Shown piece by piece: positions 58,958-64,000 of a DNA stretch of 64,000 bases (position 1 is its first letter; each line of letters begins with the position of its first letter). This DNA is from Achromobacter aloeverae (GTDB taxonomy: Bacteria; Pseudomonadota; Gammaproteobacteria; Burkholderiales; Burkholderiaceae_B), in NCBI RefSeq assembly GCF_004121055.1, contig NZ_PYAL01000001.1, positions 744,001-808,000 on the forward strand. The letters run 5' to 3'. Made by a program: the position numbers and the translations under genes. The notes beneath the pieces are model-generated. The model searched no databases and had not been told where the DNA came from. It saw only the letters and a program-made list of their open reading frames with translations.

Positions 58958-59938
58958 TCAGTGCAATATCCGTTTCCACCGCCGGGATTCTTGGGCAAGC
59001 AGATCTTCCAGGTTTTCCGGCGTGTTGTTTTGCAGCTTGACCATGTAGCCCAGGTCGGTGAGCTGTTTGCGCAGCTTGGCGTCGGCCAGGACCTTGTTGA
59101 TGGAGCGATTGAGGCGGGAGATCACGTTCGAGGGGGTCTCGGCTGGCACGAAGAGGGCTGAATCGCTGCTTTGGAGGGACGGGGCCGGATAGCCAAGCTC
59201 CTCTATGGACGGTGTGTCCGGCAGTTGCGGCACCCTGTGGGGCGTAAGAACGGCGACTACTTTTACGCGATTGCTGCGGATGAGGGCCAATGCCGAGGGC
59301 GCCGTCGTGATCATCAGATCGGCCCGCTCTCCCAGGATATCGGCTAGCGCGGGTGCAGCGCCCTGGTGAGGGATGTGATGCAACGTCACGCCCGCGGCTT
59401 CCTGGAATGCTTCGCCGAGGACATGCCCAACGGAATTCACGCCGGGCGACACCATATTGAACCCGCCCGGGTTGGCCTTGGCCAACTGAATGAACTCCGG
59501 CAGTGTGCTGGCTTTTACGTGGTTTCCAATGATCATGACGCAGGGAGCGACGGCGACCCTGCCCACGGGAGCCAGAGCCTCAGCAAAATCGAGCGCCGGT
59601 TCCTCTTGCGCTGCCAAGTAAAGCATGACCGCGCTTGAACCGAGGTACACGGTGTAGCCATCTGGCGCGGCCCGCGCAACGGCCAAGGCGGCAATACTTC
59701 CAGTGGCGCCCGGACGGCTTTCGACTATGACCGGCTGGCCCAGTTCCTCCGCCATGGCTTGTGCCACATGCCTGCCTAGTATGTCGACCATACCGCCGGG
59801 GGGAAAGCCAACGACTAGCGTAATAGGACGATCTGGATACACCTTGACCTCTTTAGCGTAAGCCTTGGCAGGCATGGCAAATTTCAGGGCGCCGCTGACA
59901 GCGATCAATGTGCCCATAATCGTTTTCCAATAGCTCAT
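58958..59938 (-). CDS. Bug (TctC-family) binding protein
   Basis: A 326-residue Bug protein. GGAG lies seven bases before the second of two adjacent ATGs (59938); the frame stays open upstream to 60001. The leader ends PAKAYA near residue 28, followed by YPDRPITLVVGFPPGGMVDI, ESRPGATGSIAALA and LHHIPHQGAAPALADILG. It differs from the rest in HIPHQG replacing VPYKG and in lower GC with more varied codon use, so it may have been acquired separately. Confidence 0.92.
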   Translation of the reverse strand: MSYWKTIMGTLIAVSGALKFAMPAKAYAKEVKVYPDRPITLVVGFPPGGMVDILGRHVAQAMAEELGQPVIVESRPGATGSIAALAVARAAPDGYTVYLGSSAVMLYLAAQEEPALDFAEALAPVGRVAVAPCVMIIGNHVKASTLPEFIQLAKANPGGFNMVSPGVNSVGHVLGEAFQEAAGVTLHHIPHQGAAPALADILGERADLMITTAPSALALIRSNRVKVVAVLTPHRVPQLPDTPSIEELGYPAPSLQSSDSALFVPAETPSNVISRLNRSINKVLADAKLRKQLTDLGYMVKLQNNTPENLEDLLAQESRRWKRILH

Positions 59939-60280
59939 CATCGATCTCCACCGAGCCATCGTTGATGTGCGATCGCCGGTTGTTTCTTGAATGACGGGCA
60001 TTGGTGCGTGAGGGGCTGGCGATGGTTCCGTCCATCGGACGGTCCCGTGACGGCCGGGTTCACGAAGAAGACGTTGGAACGTACCGCGTCAATCACGCTA
60101 TGCACGCTCGATTTCTGTGCGAAACCTGCTCTCTGATCGCATAGGCCGCTGACCTTGCGGAAAGTGCAGGACCAGTCCGTCGCTCCCAGGCTCGAATGTT
60201 GTGAAGTCCGTGATGGGTCGGATTACCACGAACGGGCGGCGAGGAATCGTGCACGAATCATTGCTGTACTCGCGGGGTGA
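59939..60280. other. 342-bp intergenic region, no gene identified
   Basis: This stretch separates the Bug gene from the toxin-antitoxin pair. It contains no credible coding frame, tRNA or terminator-like hairpin. It marks the change from GC-rich catabolic DNA to the lower-GC mobile region. Confidence 0.5.
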
Positions 60281-60559
60281 TCAACCAGGTTGATGCGTCC
60301 TTAGCCAATCCTTCAAGACGTCATTGATACGGGTCTGCCATCCCCGGCCTGTCGCTTTGAAAGCTTGAATCACCTCTGCATCAAAACGAATGGTGGTTGC
60401 GACCTTCGGCTCCACTGAGACGGGTCGCCCTCGGCGCCTGGCGACGATTTGCGCGGGCGTATGGACGCGCCCGTACTGGCCGGTCAGCGCCTCGTCTATG
60501 CTTTGCAGCATGTCGGCCTCGAATTTAGCCATTTCAGGGTCAACCTTCTTTTTGGGCAT
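60281..60559 (-). CDS. BrnA-like type II antitoxin
   Basis: A 92-residue protein. The C-terminal half has the BrnA pattern: RRGRPVSVEPKVATTIRF (ribbon strand), DAEVIQAFKATGRGWQTRIN and a final amphipathic helix DVLKDWLRTHQPG, which together form the ribbon-helix-helix DNA-binding and dimerisation unit. The N-terminal half is charged and would bind the toxin. It overlaps the toxin gene by 20 bp (60540-60559) and is translated after it. The usual BrnA partner is BrnT, but here the partner is RelE-like. It should repress the promoter upstream of the toxin. Confidence 0.85.
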   Translation of the reverse strand: MPKKKVDPEMAKFEADMLQSIDEALTGQYGRVHTPAQIVARRRGRPVSVEPKVATTIRFDAEVIQAFKATGRGWQTRINDVLKDWLRTHQPG

Positions 60560-60863
60560 CGAATTTCTCCTTCATTTTTGCAAGCAATGCAGGGGGAACA
60601 TTATCGAATTTGGCCTTGGCGTAGACGAGCAGCAGCACGATCTCGGCATTTGCCAAGCGCAGGAAATAAATGACCCTTGCGCCGCCCCGCTTGCCCATTC
60701 CGGCTCGCACCCATCGGACCTTACGGCAGCCGTTAGTGCGTGGGATCACATCGCCGGCTTCAGGGTGATCGGCGATCCAGTCCACAAACTCCTCCCGCTC
60801 CGCATCCGTCCAGATTTCCGCAGATAAGCTAACGAACCTGTTCGTTTCTATCACCGTGAGCAT
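60540..60863 (-). CDS. RelE/HigB-like type II toxin
   Basis: A 107-residue toxin begun at ATG 60863, where the protein-like sequence starts (MLTVIETNRFVSLSAEIW); codons further upstream look non-coding. DAEREEFVDWIADHPEAGDV, KVRWVRAGMGKRGGARVIYF and EIVLLLVYAKAKFDN match the RelE/ParE superfamily branch that carries the basic GKRGGARVIY segment. RelE relatives cut mRNA at the ribosome. The order toxin then antitoxin is like HigBA and BrnTA. Confidence 0.87.
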   Translation of the reverse strand: MLTVIETNRFVSLSAEIWTDAEREEFVDWIADHPEAGDVIPRTNGCRKVRWVRAGMGKRGGARVIYFLRLANAEIVLLLVYAKAKFDNVPPALLAKMKEKFDAQKEG

Positions 60864-60867
60864 AATT

Positions 60868-60896
60868 ATTGTACTAACAACAAATAGATTGGTAAA
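60868..60896 (-). promoter_or_regulatory. Putative sigma-70 promoter of the toxin-antitoxin operon
   Basis: Reading leftward, TTTACC (60896-60891), a 17-bp spacer and TACAAT (60873-60868) form a good promoter. Transcription would start near 60861, at or next to the toxin ATG, so the message may be leaderless. There is no Shine-Dalgarno sequence upstream of the ATG, which agrees. Confidence 0.55.
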
Positions 60897-61142
60897 GTGC
60901 GCTGTCAGCCGGTCCCTCGGCCATGACAGCCGTAGTTTTGCCGGTGTGCCCATAGGCGACCGTGTCCGCCCAACCGACTCGGTATCAATCCAGAACACCA
61001 AGACGGCGTCCGTTGCGCCGACGAGCACTCGTGGTGCGGAACAGCGAGCGTGATTAGTGCATTTCAGGTTCGAGGTGATCCCTCACACTTAGTGATCTAG
61101 CAGTGCGCGATAGGTCACGCTTGCGTCCGCAACGACTTCGGC

Positions 61143-61182
61143 GGGTAATCCCCCCGCAAAAGCGATGAGGTCAGAAGTAGAA
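61143..61182 (+). repeat. Left terminal inverted repeat of the IS3-family element
   Basis: Begins GGGTAATCCCCCC and ends AGAAGTAGAA; it matches the complement of 62299-62337 at the outer 13 bases, at AGCGAT and at CAGAAGTAGAA. Confidence 0.85.
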
Positions 61183-61207
61183 TTTTCTCGTTGAGGAGTT
61201 CTACCGC

Positions 61208-61474
61208 ATGAAGAAGTCGAGATTTACGGATAGCCAGATCATTGAAGCCATCAAGCGCGTGGAGGCTGGTCTTGCCGCTCCTGAGCTGTGCGGAGAGCTG
61301 GGCATCAGCTCGGCTACGTTCTACAAGTGGCGTTCCAAGTACGGCGGCATGGACGTATCGCTGATGACGCGCATGAAGGAGCTGGAGGCCGAGAACGCCC
61401 GGCTGCGCAAGATGTACGTCGAGGAGAAGCTTAAGGCTGAGATCGTGACGGAGGCGCTAGAAAAAAAGTGGTGA
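61208..61474 (+). CDS. IS3-family transposase OrfA
   Basis: An 88-residue DNA-binding protein. The helix-turn-helix [20 protein letters not shown] / [20 protein letters not shown] is followed by a leucine-zipper-like coiled coil ([20 protein letters not shown]). It binds the inverted repeats and dimerises with the OrfAB fusion. GAGGAG precedes the ATG. Near the 3' end, seven As and a G (61461-61468) form a slippery site for a -1 frameshift into orfB, six bases before the orfA stop. Confidence 0.95.
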   Translation: MKKSRFTDSQIIEAIKRVEAGLAAPELCGELGISSATFYKWRSKYGGMDVSLMTRMKELEAENARLRKMYVEEKLKAEIVTEALEKKW

Positions 61475-62295
61475 GGCCATCTCGCCGCCGCGAGATGGCC
61501 CAACGTGCCGTGCAGGATCGCGGCGTATCAATCCGGATGGCCTGTGAGGCGTTCAGGGTGAGCCAGACCTGTTATCGGTACGTCACCAAGGCGGATGCTG
61601 AGAACGAGGAGATCGCCAACTGGCTGCTACGTCTGACGGACAACCACCGCAACTGGGGCTTTGGTCTGAGCTTCCTGTATCTGCGCAATGTTCGAGGCTT
61701 CGGCTGGAACCACAAGCGTGTGTACCGCATCTATCGAGGGCTCGAACTGAACCTGCGTATCAAGCCGCGCAAACGACTGATGCGGCAGACGCCTGAGCCA
61801 CTGACCGTGCCCACCAACGTGAACCAGGTATGGTCGATGGACTTCATGCATGACCAGCTTGCCGATGGGCGCAGCATCCGCGTGTTCAACGTTATTGACG
61901 ACTTCAACCGCGAGGCGCTGGGCATTGAGGTTGACTTCTCGTTGCCGTCCGAGCGCGTGATCCGCACACTCAAGCAGATCATCGGCTGGCGGGGAAAGCC
62001 CTTGGCCATTCGGTGCGATAACGGACCTGAATACCTGAGCGCGGCAATTGTCGAGTGGGCCGGGGCATGGAGCATAAAACTCGAATATATCCAGCCGGGC
62101 AAGCCACAGCAGAATGCCTACGTTGAACGGTTCAACAGGACCGTGCGCTACGAATGGCTATCCCAATATCATTGGGACGATCTGGATCACGTGCAGCGCG
62201 TCGCCACGCAGTGGATGTGGTCCTACAATCACGAGCGCCCAAATATGGCTCTGGGCGGATTTACCCCAAAACAGCGGTTAGCCATGGCCGCGTAG
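61468..62295 (+). CDS. IS3-family transposase OrfB (rve integrase domain)
   Basis: A 275-residue catalytic part, made mainly as an OrfAB fusion through the -1 frameshift at the A7 tract. The DDE residues are seen in [10 protein letters not shown] (Asp), [12 protein letters not shown] (Asp) and [16 protein letters not shown] (Glu), with about 35 residues between the last two. The region after VERFNR is [19 protein letters not shown], the usual end for this IS subgroup. No internal stop or frameshift was found. Confidence 0.95.
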   Translation: MVRPSRRREMAQRAVQDRGVSIRMACEAFRVSQTCYRYVTKADAENEEIANWLLRLTDNHRNWGFGLSFLYLRNVRGFGWNHKRVYRIYRGLELNLRIKPRKRLMRQTPEPLTVPTNVNQVWSMDFMHDQLADGRSIRVFNVIDDFNREALGIEVDFSLPSERVIRTLKQIIGWRGKPLAIRCDNGPEYLSAAIVEWAGAWSIKLEYIQPGKPQQNAYVERFNRTVRYEWLSQYHWDDLDHVQRVATQWMWSYNHERPNMALGGFTPKQRLAMAA

Positions 62296-62298
62296 CGT

Positions 62299-62337
62299 TT
62301 CTACTTCTGCCAATCGCTATAAATGGGGGGATTACCC
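62299..62337 (-). repeat. Right terminal inverted repeat of the IS3-family element
   Basis: Complement of the left end with several internal mismatches; it lies four bases after the orfB stop and ends with ggggggattaccc. Confidence 0.85.
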
Positions 62338-62379
62338 TTGGGGCGGCCACTGTTCCGACTTAACGCCTCCTCATGGGGA

Positions 62380-62544
62380 GTTTCTTCTCCGCTGAGCACC
62401 GAACGTCTGAACCGGCGCGTTTACCAATCCCTGGACGAATGTCGGTCTGAGGCCTTCGATTAAATCAGCTGCGCCTACAACGCTTGGCGGCAGGATTCAA
62501 CGCTAGGGTATGCCAACCCCTTGCAGTTCGAGGCGACTTGGTAG
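62380..62544 (+). pseudogene. Decayed C-terminal fragment of a different IS3-family transposase
   Basis: Directly right of the intact element, one frame from about 62398 reads TERLNRRVYQSLDECRSEAFD, stop at 62461, then ISCAYNAWRQDSTLGYANPL-QFEATW and a stop at 62542. This is the conserved OrfB end in which a Tyr-Asn-x-x-Arg helix is followed by LGY-x-x-P-x-x-F. The frame just upstream only matches after shifts, so the copy is broken at both ends and by an internal stop. It differs from the intact OrfB (GGFTPKQRL end), so it is a remnant of a separate element. Confidence 0.8.
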
Positions 62545-62716
62545 GCTAATCAAATTTTGCAGATATTGGCGCAGTCCAGCACCTCAACCGGAATCGCTAG
62601 GTCGCCTGCCATACGCGGCCTGCTAGCGCGGGCACCTGCCATGGGGTCATAGCTCATCATTCGACATCCGCGTACCGCGTAAATCTTAGCTCTTCGGCAC
62701 GCCCACATATTCATCT
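62545..62716. other. Short intergenic region, nothing identified
   Basis: This 172-bp stretch lies between the transposase remnant and the immunity gene. No coding frame, inverted repeat or terminator was recognised. Confidence 0.4.
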
Positions 62717-63112
62717 TTATTTGTTTGGGTGCGAGAACAATGCCGACTCCACAATCGTCCTATCCTTATTATTGAAGATAACAATAAATTTATGATCGTC
62801 ATCGTAGCGCCACGACTCAACGCGGCTATATAAAATCTCAATGTAAATTTTCAATTCCAAGGCGGGCACCTTCGGAATAACTGGATGAATGAGGCTGATC
62901 TGGCACTGCTCAATCCAGCTGAAATCTCCCATACACTCGTCGATCGCATTCCAATTAGATCCGCAGTATGCAGGAAACAATAATATTTTTTTCAAAACCT
63001 CGATAAGCTCCTCACTGCTCTCAACTCCAACCGGCAGAGTGGCGCAAAATCCCGCACAAGGCAAGCGGACATCAAAATTATCTCGAAATTGGAAATAGTC
63101 GTCTATATACAT
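62717..63112 (-). CDS. Barstar-like immunity protein
   Basis: A 131-residue acidic protein. LILFPAYCGSNWNAIDECMG-like sequence (KKILLFPAYCGSNWNAIDE, then CMGDFSWIE) is the barstar signature, where the Asp/Glu-rich helix plugs the ribonuclease active site. The toxin gene ends 8 bp upstream, the standard order for a contact-dependent inhibition toxin-immunity pair. ATG 63112 is the first ATG; a TTG at 63124 would overlap the toxin stop. GC content is far below that of the rest of the window, suggesting horizontal acquisition. It should neutralise the ribonuclease domain of the adjacent CdiA-like protein. Confidence 0.85.
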   Translation of the reverse strand: MYIDDYFQFRDNFDVRLPCAGFCATLPVGVESSEELIEVLKKILLFPAYCGSNWNAIDECMGDFSWIEQCQISLIHPVIPKVPALELKIYIEILYSRVESWRYDDDHKFIVIFNNKDRTIVESALFSHPNK

Positions 63113-63120
63113 GAACGATC

Positions 63121-64000
63121 TCAATGCAGGGGTATGAATGTATCGTAATGATCCGGAGTGTAATAGACCTCGCCCCCTTTGCCCGTGACCACTCTCTGCG
63201 GGCCCGGGCCTACAACCCCAGGGGTGGGAACGACATACTCTGTGTAGTATCCTAATGGCTGCGCAGGCAGTGGGCTCTTCATATTTTTAAAAACAGTGCC
63301 ATCGTTCTTCGATGGAAATTTTATCCCGGCAGCTATACGCTCAAAAGTCGGAAGAAGATTTACCGTGCCTTCATAGGTGATCCCTGTAAGTTTGTCAGTC
63401 ACCTTTACCCCATTTAGCATTGAGGTGACACCTGGGAATACATTAGCGGGTACACCCTTAGCACCTCTGGTTAACGCTCCGAAGGCGGCAGTTACCATCG
63501 CGCTTTTTTGTGCGGTCCACTCGATCCCATATCTCTGCGCCAAGTCCTCAGCGACCTTGTCAATGACGATCACACTCGTGGCTTCAGTCAGGTTTAGGCG
63601 GTAGAAGAACAGATCCTCTTGAAAGCCCTTCGGAAGATCCAGGCTGTGAAGCTGTTCCAAAGCGATTCGAAAATCATCGATCTGCGTGACAAACTCACCG
63701 TAAGTCGCACCACAGGCGCTTCGATCCATCGCGCAAATGGAGATTAACTCCATTTGCTGGTCCATACTGAGTTGGCGGTACCGCTCTCGCACGGCGTCGC
63801 AGTTATTAAGTGCCTTACAAGTCTTGACCTCCTCTATCAATCGTTTGAATTGGCTGAGCGTCAACGCGTTATTGCTGAGCTCCGTCGCAGCGGCGTTTGC
63901 ACTGACCACGATGTCCATAGACACAGTGCCAGCGATGCCAGCTACGATGCTGGTAATCAGGTTTCTCGCGCTCTCCCTCTCCTGGTCCGTCATGCCATCA
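63121..64000 (-). CDS. cdiA: CdiA-like contact-dependent inhibition toxin, 3' end (ribonuclease N1/T1-type domain)
   Basis: The frame is open across the right edge, so only the C-terminal 292 residues are seen. Counting from the Met at 63993: SARNLITSIVAGIAG and ANAAATELSNNALT (residues 32-45) match the pretoxin/VENN region of CdiA proteins, with VENN degraded to LSNN. A variable region follows. The last 60 residues form a guanyl-specific ribonuclease: LPAQPLGYYTEYVVPTPG (E252), GPQRVVTGKGGEVYY (R267) and TPDHYDTF (H282) carry the Glu-Arg-His catalytic set. The protein would be exported by a two-partner system and its tip delivered into neighbouring cells. Confidence 0.83.
   Translation of the reverse strand, partial: DGMTDQERESARNLITSIVAGIAGTVSMDIVVSANAAATELSNNALTLSQFKRLIEEVKTCKALNNCDAVRERYRQLSMDQQMELISICAMDRSACGATYGEFVTQIDDFRIALEQLHSLDLPKGFQEDLFFYRLNLTEATSVIVIDKVAEDLAQRYGIEWTAQKSAMVTAAFGALTRGAKGVPANVFPGVTSMLNGVKVTDKLTGITYEGTVNLLPTFERIAAGIKFPSKNDGTVFKNMKSPLPAQPLGYYTEYVVPTPGVVGPGPQRVVTGKGGEVYYTPDHYDTFIPLH

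Larger units (their letters stand above)
61143..62337 (+). mobile_element. Complete IS3-family insertion sequence
   Basis: A 1195-bp element bounded by imperfect inverted repeats of about 39-40 bp (61143-61182 and 62299-62337). The ends share the perfect outer 13-mer GGGTAATCCCCCC and an inner CAGAAGTAGAA. It contains orfA and orfB with a frameshift signal between them. No target-site duplication is obvious (ggc on the left, ttg on the right), so the boundaries may be off by a few bases or the flanks may have recombined. The element appears intact and possibly active. Confidence 0.85.

Noticed and set aside
60050-60280. Possible tRNA or attachment site at the edge of the mobile region
   Set aside because: No cloverleaf could be drawn and no direct repeat matching the other side of the island was seen inside the window.
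60390-60827. A plus-strand frame of 145 codons over the toxin-antitoxin pair
   Set aside because: It is antisense to two overlapping genes with clear RelE-like and BrnA-like sequence and has no start signal.

Overview
The window looks like chromosomal DNA of a high-GC betaproteobacterium of the Alcaligenaceae, most likely Bordetella or a close relative such as Achromobacter. The main reason is the number of solitary Bug (TctC-type) periplasmic binding proteins, eight in 64 kb, interleaved with LysR and GntR regulators, CoA transferases, acyl-CoA dehydrogenases and amidohydrolases. About 60 kb is accessory carbon and nitrogen catabolism. The last 4 kb is lower in GC and holds mobile, toxin-antitoxin and contact-dependent inhibition genes. 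No rRNA, tRNA or CRISPR array was seen.

Layout. 1-366 is the start of a family 3 binding protein that runs out of the window. 0.6-10.1 kb has a GntR regulator diverging from a hydantoinase/dihydropyrimidinase, a second amidohydrolase and a complete peptide-type ABC importer whose two ATPases are fused. 10.2-20.9 kb has a LysR regulator diverging from an AtzG-like/amidase pair, a full LIV-type ABC importer, then an SDR, a PhyH-type dioxygenase, a PuuE-like deacetylase homologue and a flavin reductase-like protein; this reads as one operon for uptake and breakdown of an unknown amide or N-containing compound.

21-29 kb is a CoA-ester catabolic locus. On the minus strand are two acyl-CoA dehydrogenases, an enoyl-CoA hydratase, a hotdog hydratase, a type III CoA transferase and a CitE-like lyase. 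Diverging from them are a DUF35 protein and a thiolase-like protein without the usual nucleophilic Cys. 29-43.5 kb holds Bug proteins, a flavin oxidoreductase, a LysR, a second beta-oxidation-like set (SDR, MaoC hydratase, CoA transferase, acyl-CoA dehydrogenase, MmgE/PrpD, thioesterase) and a two-subunit CoA transferase. 43.5-50.2 kb has two LysR/Bug/enolase-superfamily sets facing each other across a strong hairpin.

50.3-57 kb has UppP, a small unknown protein, a LuxR-type regulator and a translationally coupled TRAP-type binding protein plus GGDEF-EAL enzyme. 57-60 kb has a GntR regulator and two Bug proteins. 60.3-64 kb has a RelE-like/BrnA toxin-antitoxin pair, a complete IS3-family element with recognisable inverted repeats, a decayed second IS3 transposase fragment, a barstar-like immunity gene and the 3' end of a cdiA-like gene carrying a guanyl-specific ribonuclease toxin domain.

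A window-wide pattern is short degenerate tandem repeats next to gene ends (units of 8, 11-12, 12 and 13 bp), with in-frame relatives (12, 15 and 18 bp) inside three coding sequences. Functions are inferred by recognising protein families by eye; no database search was run.
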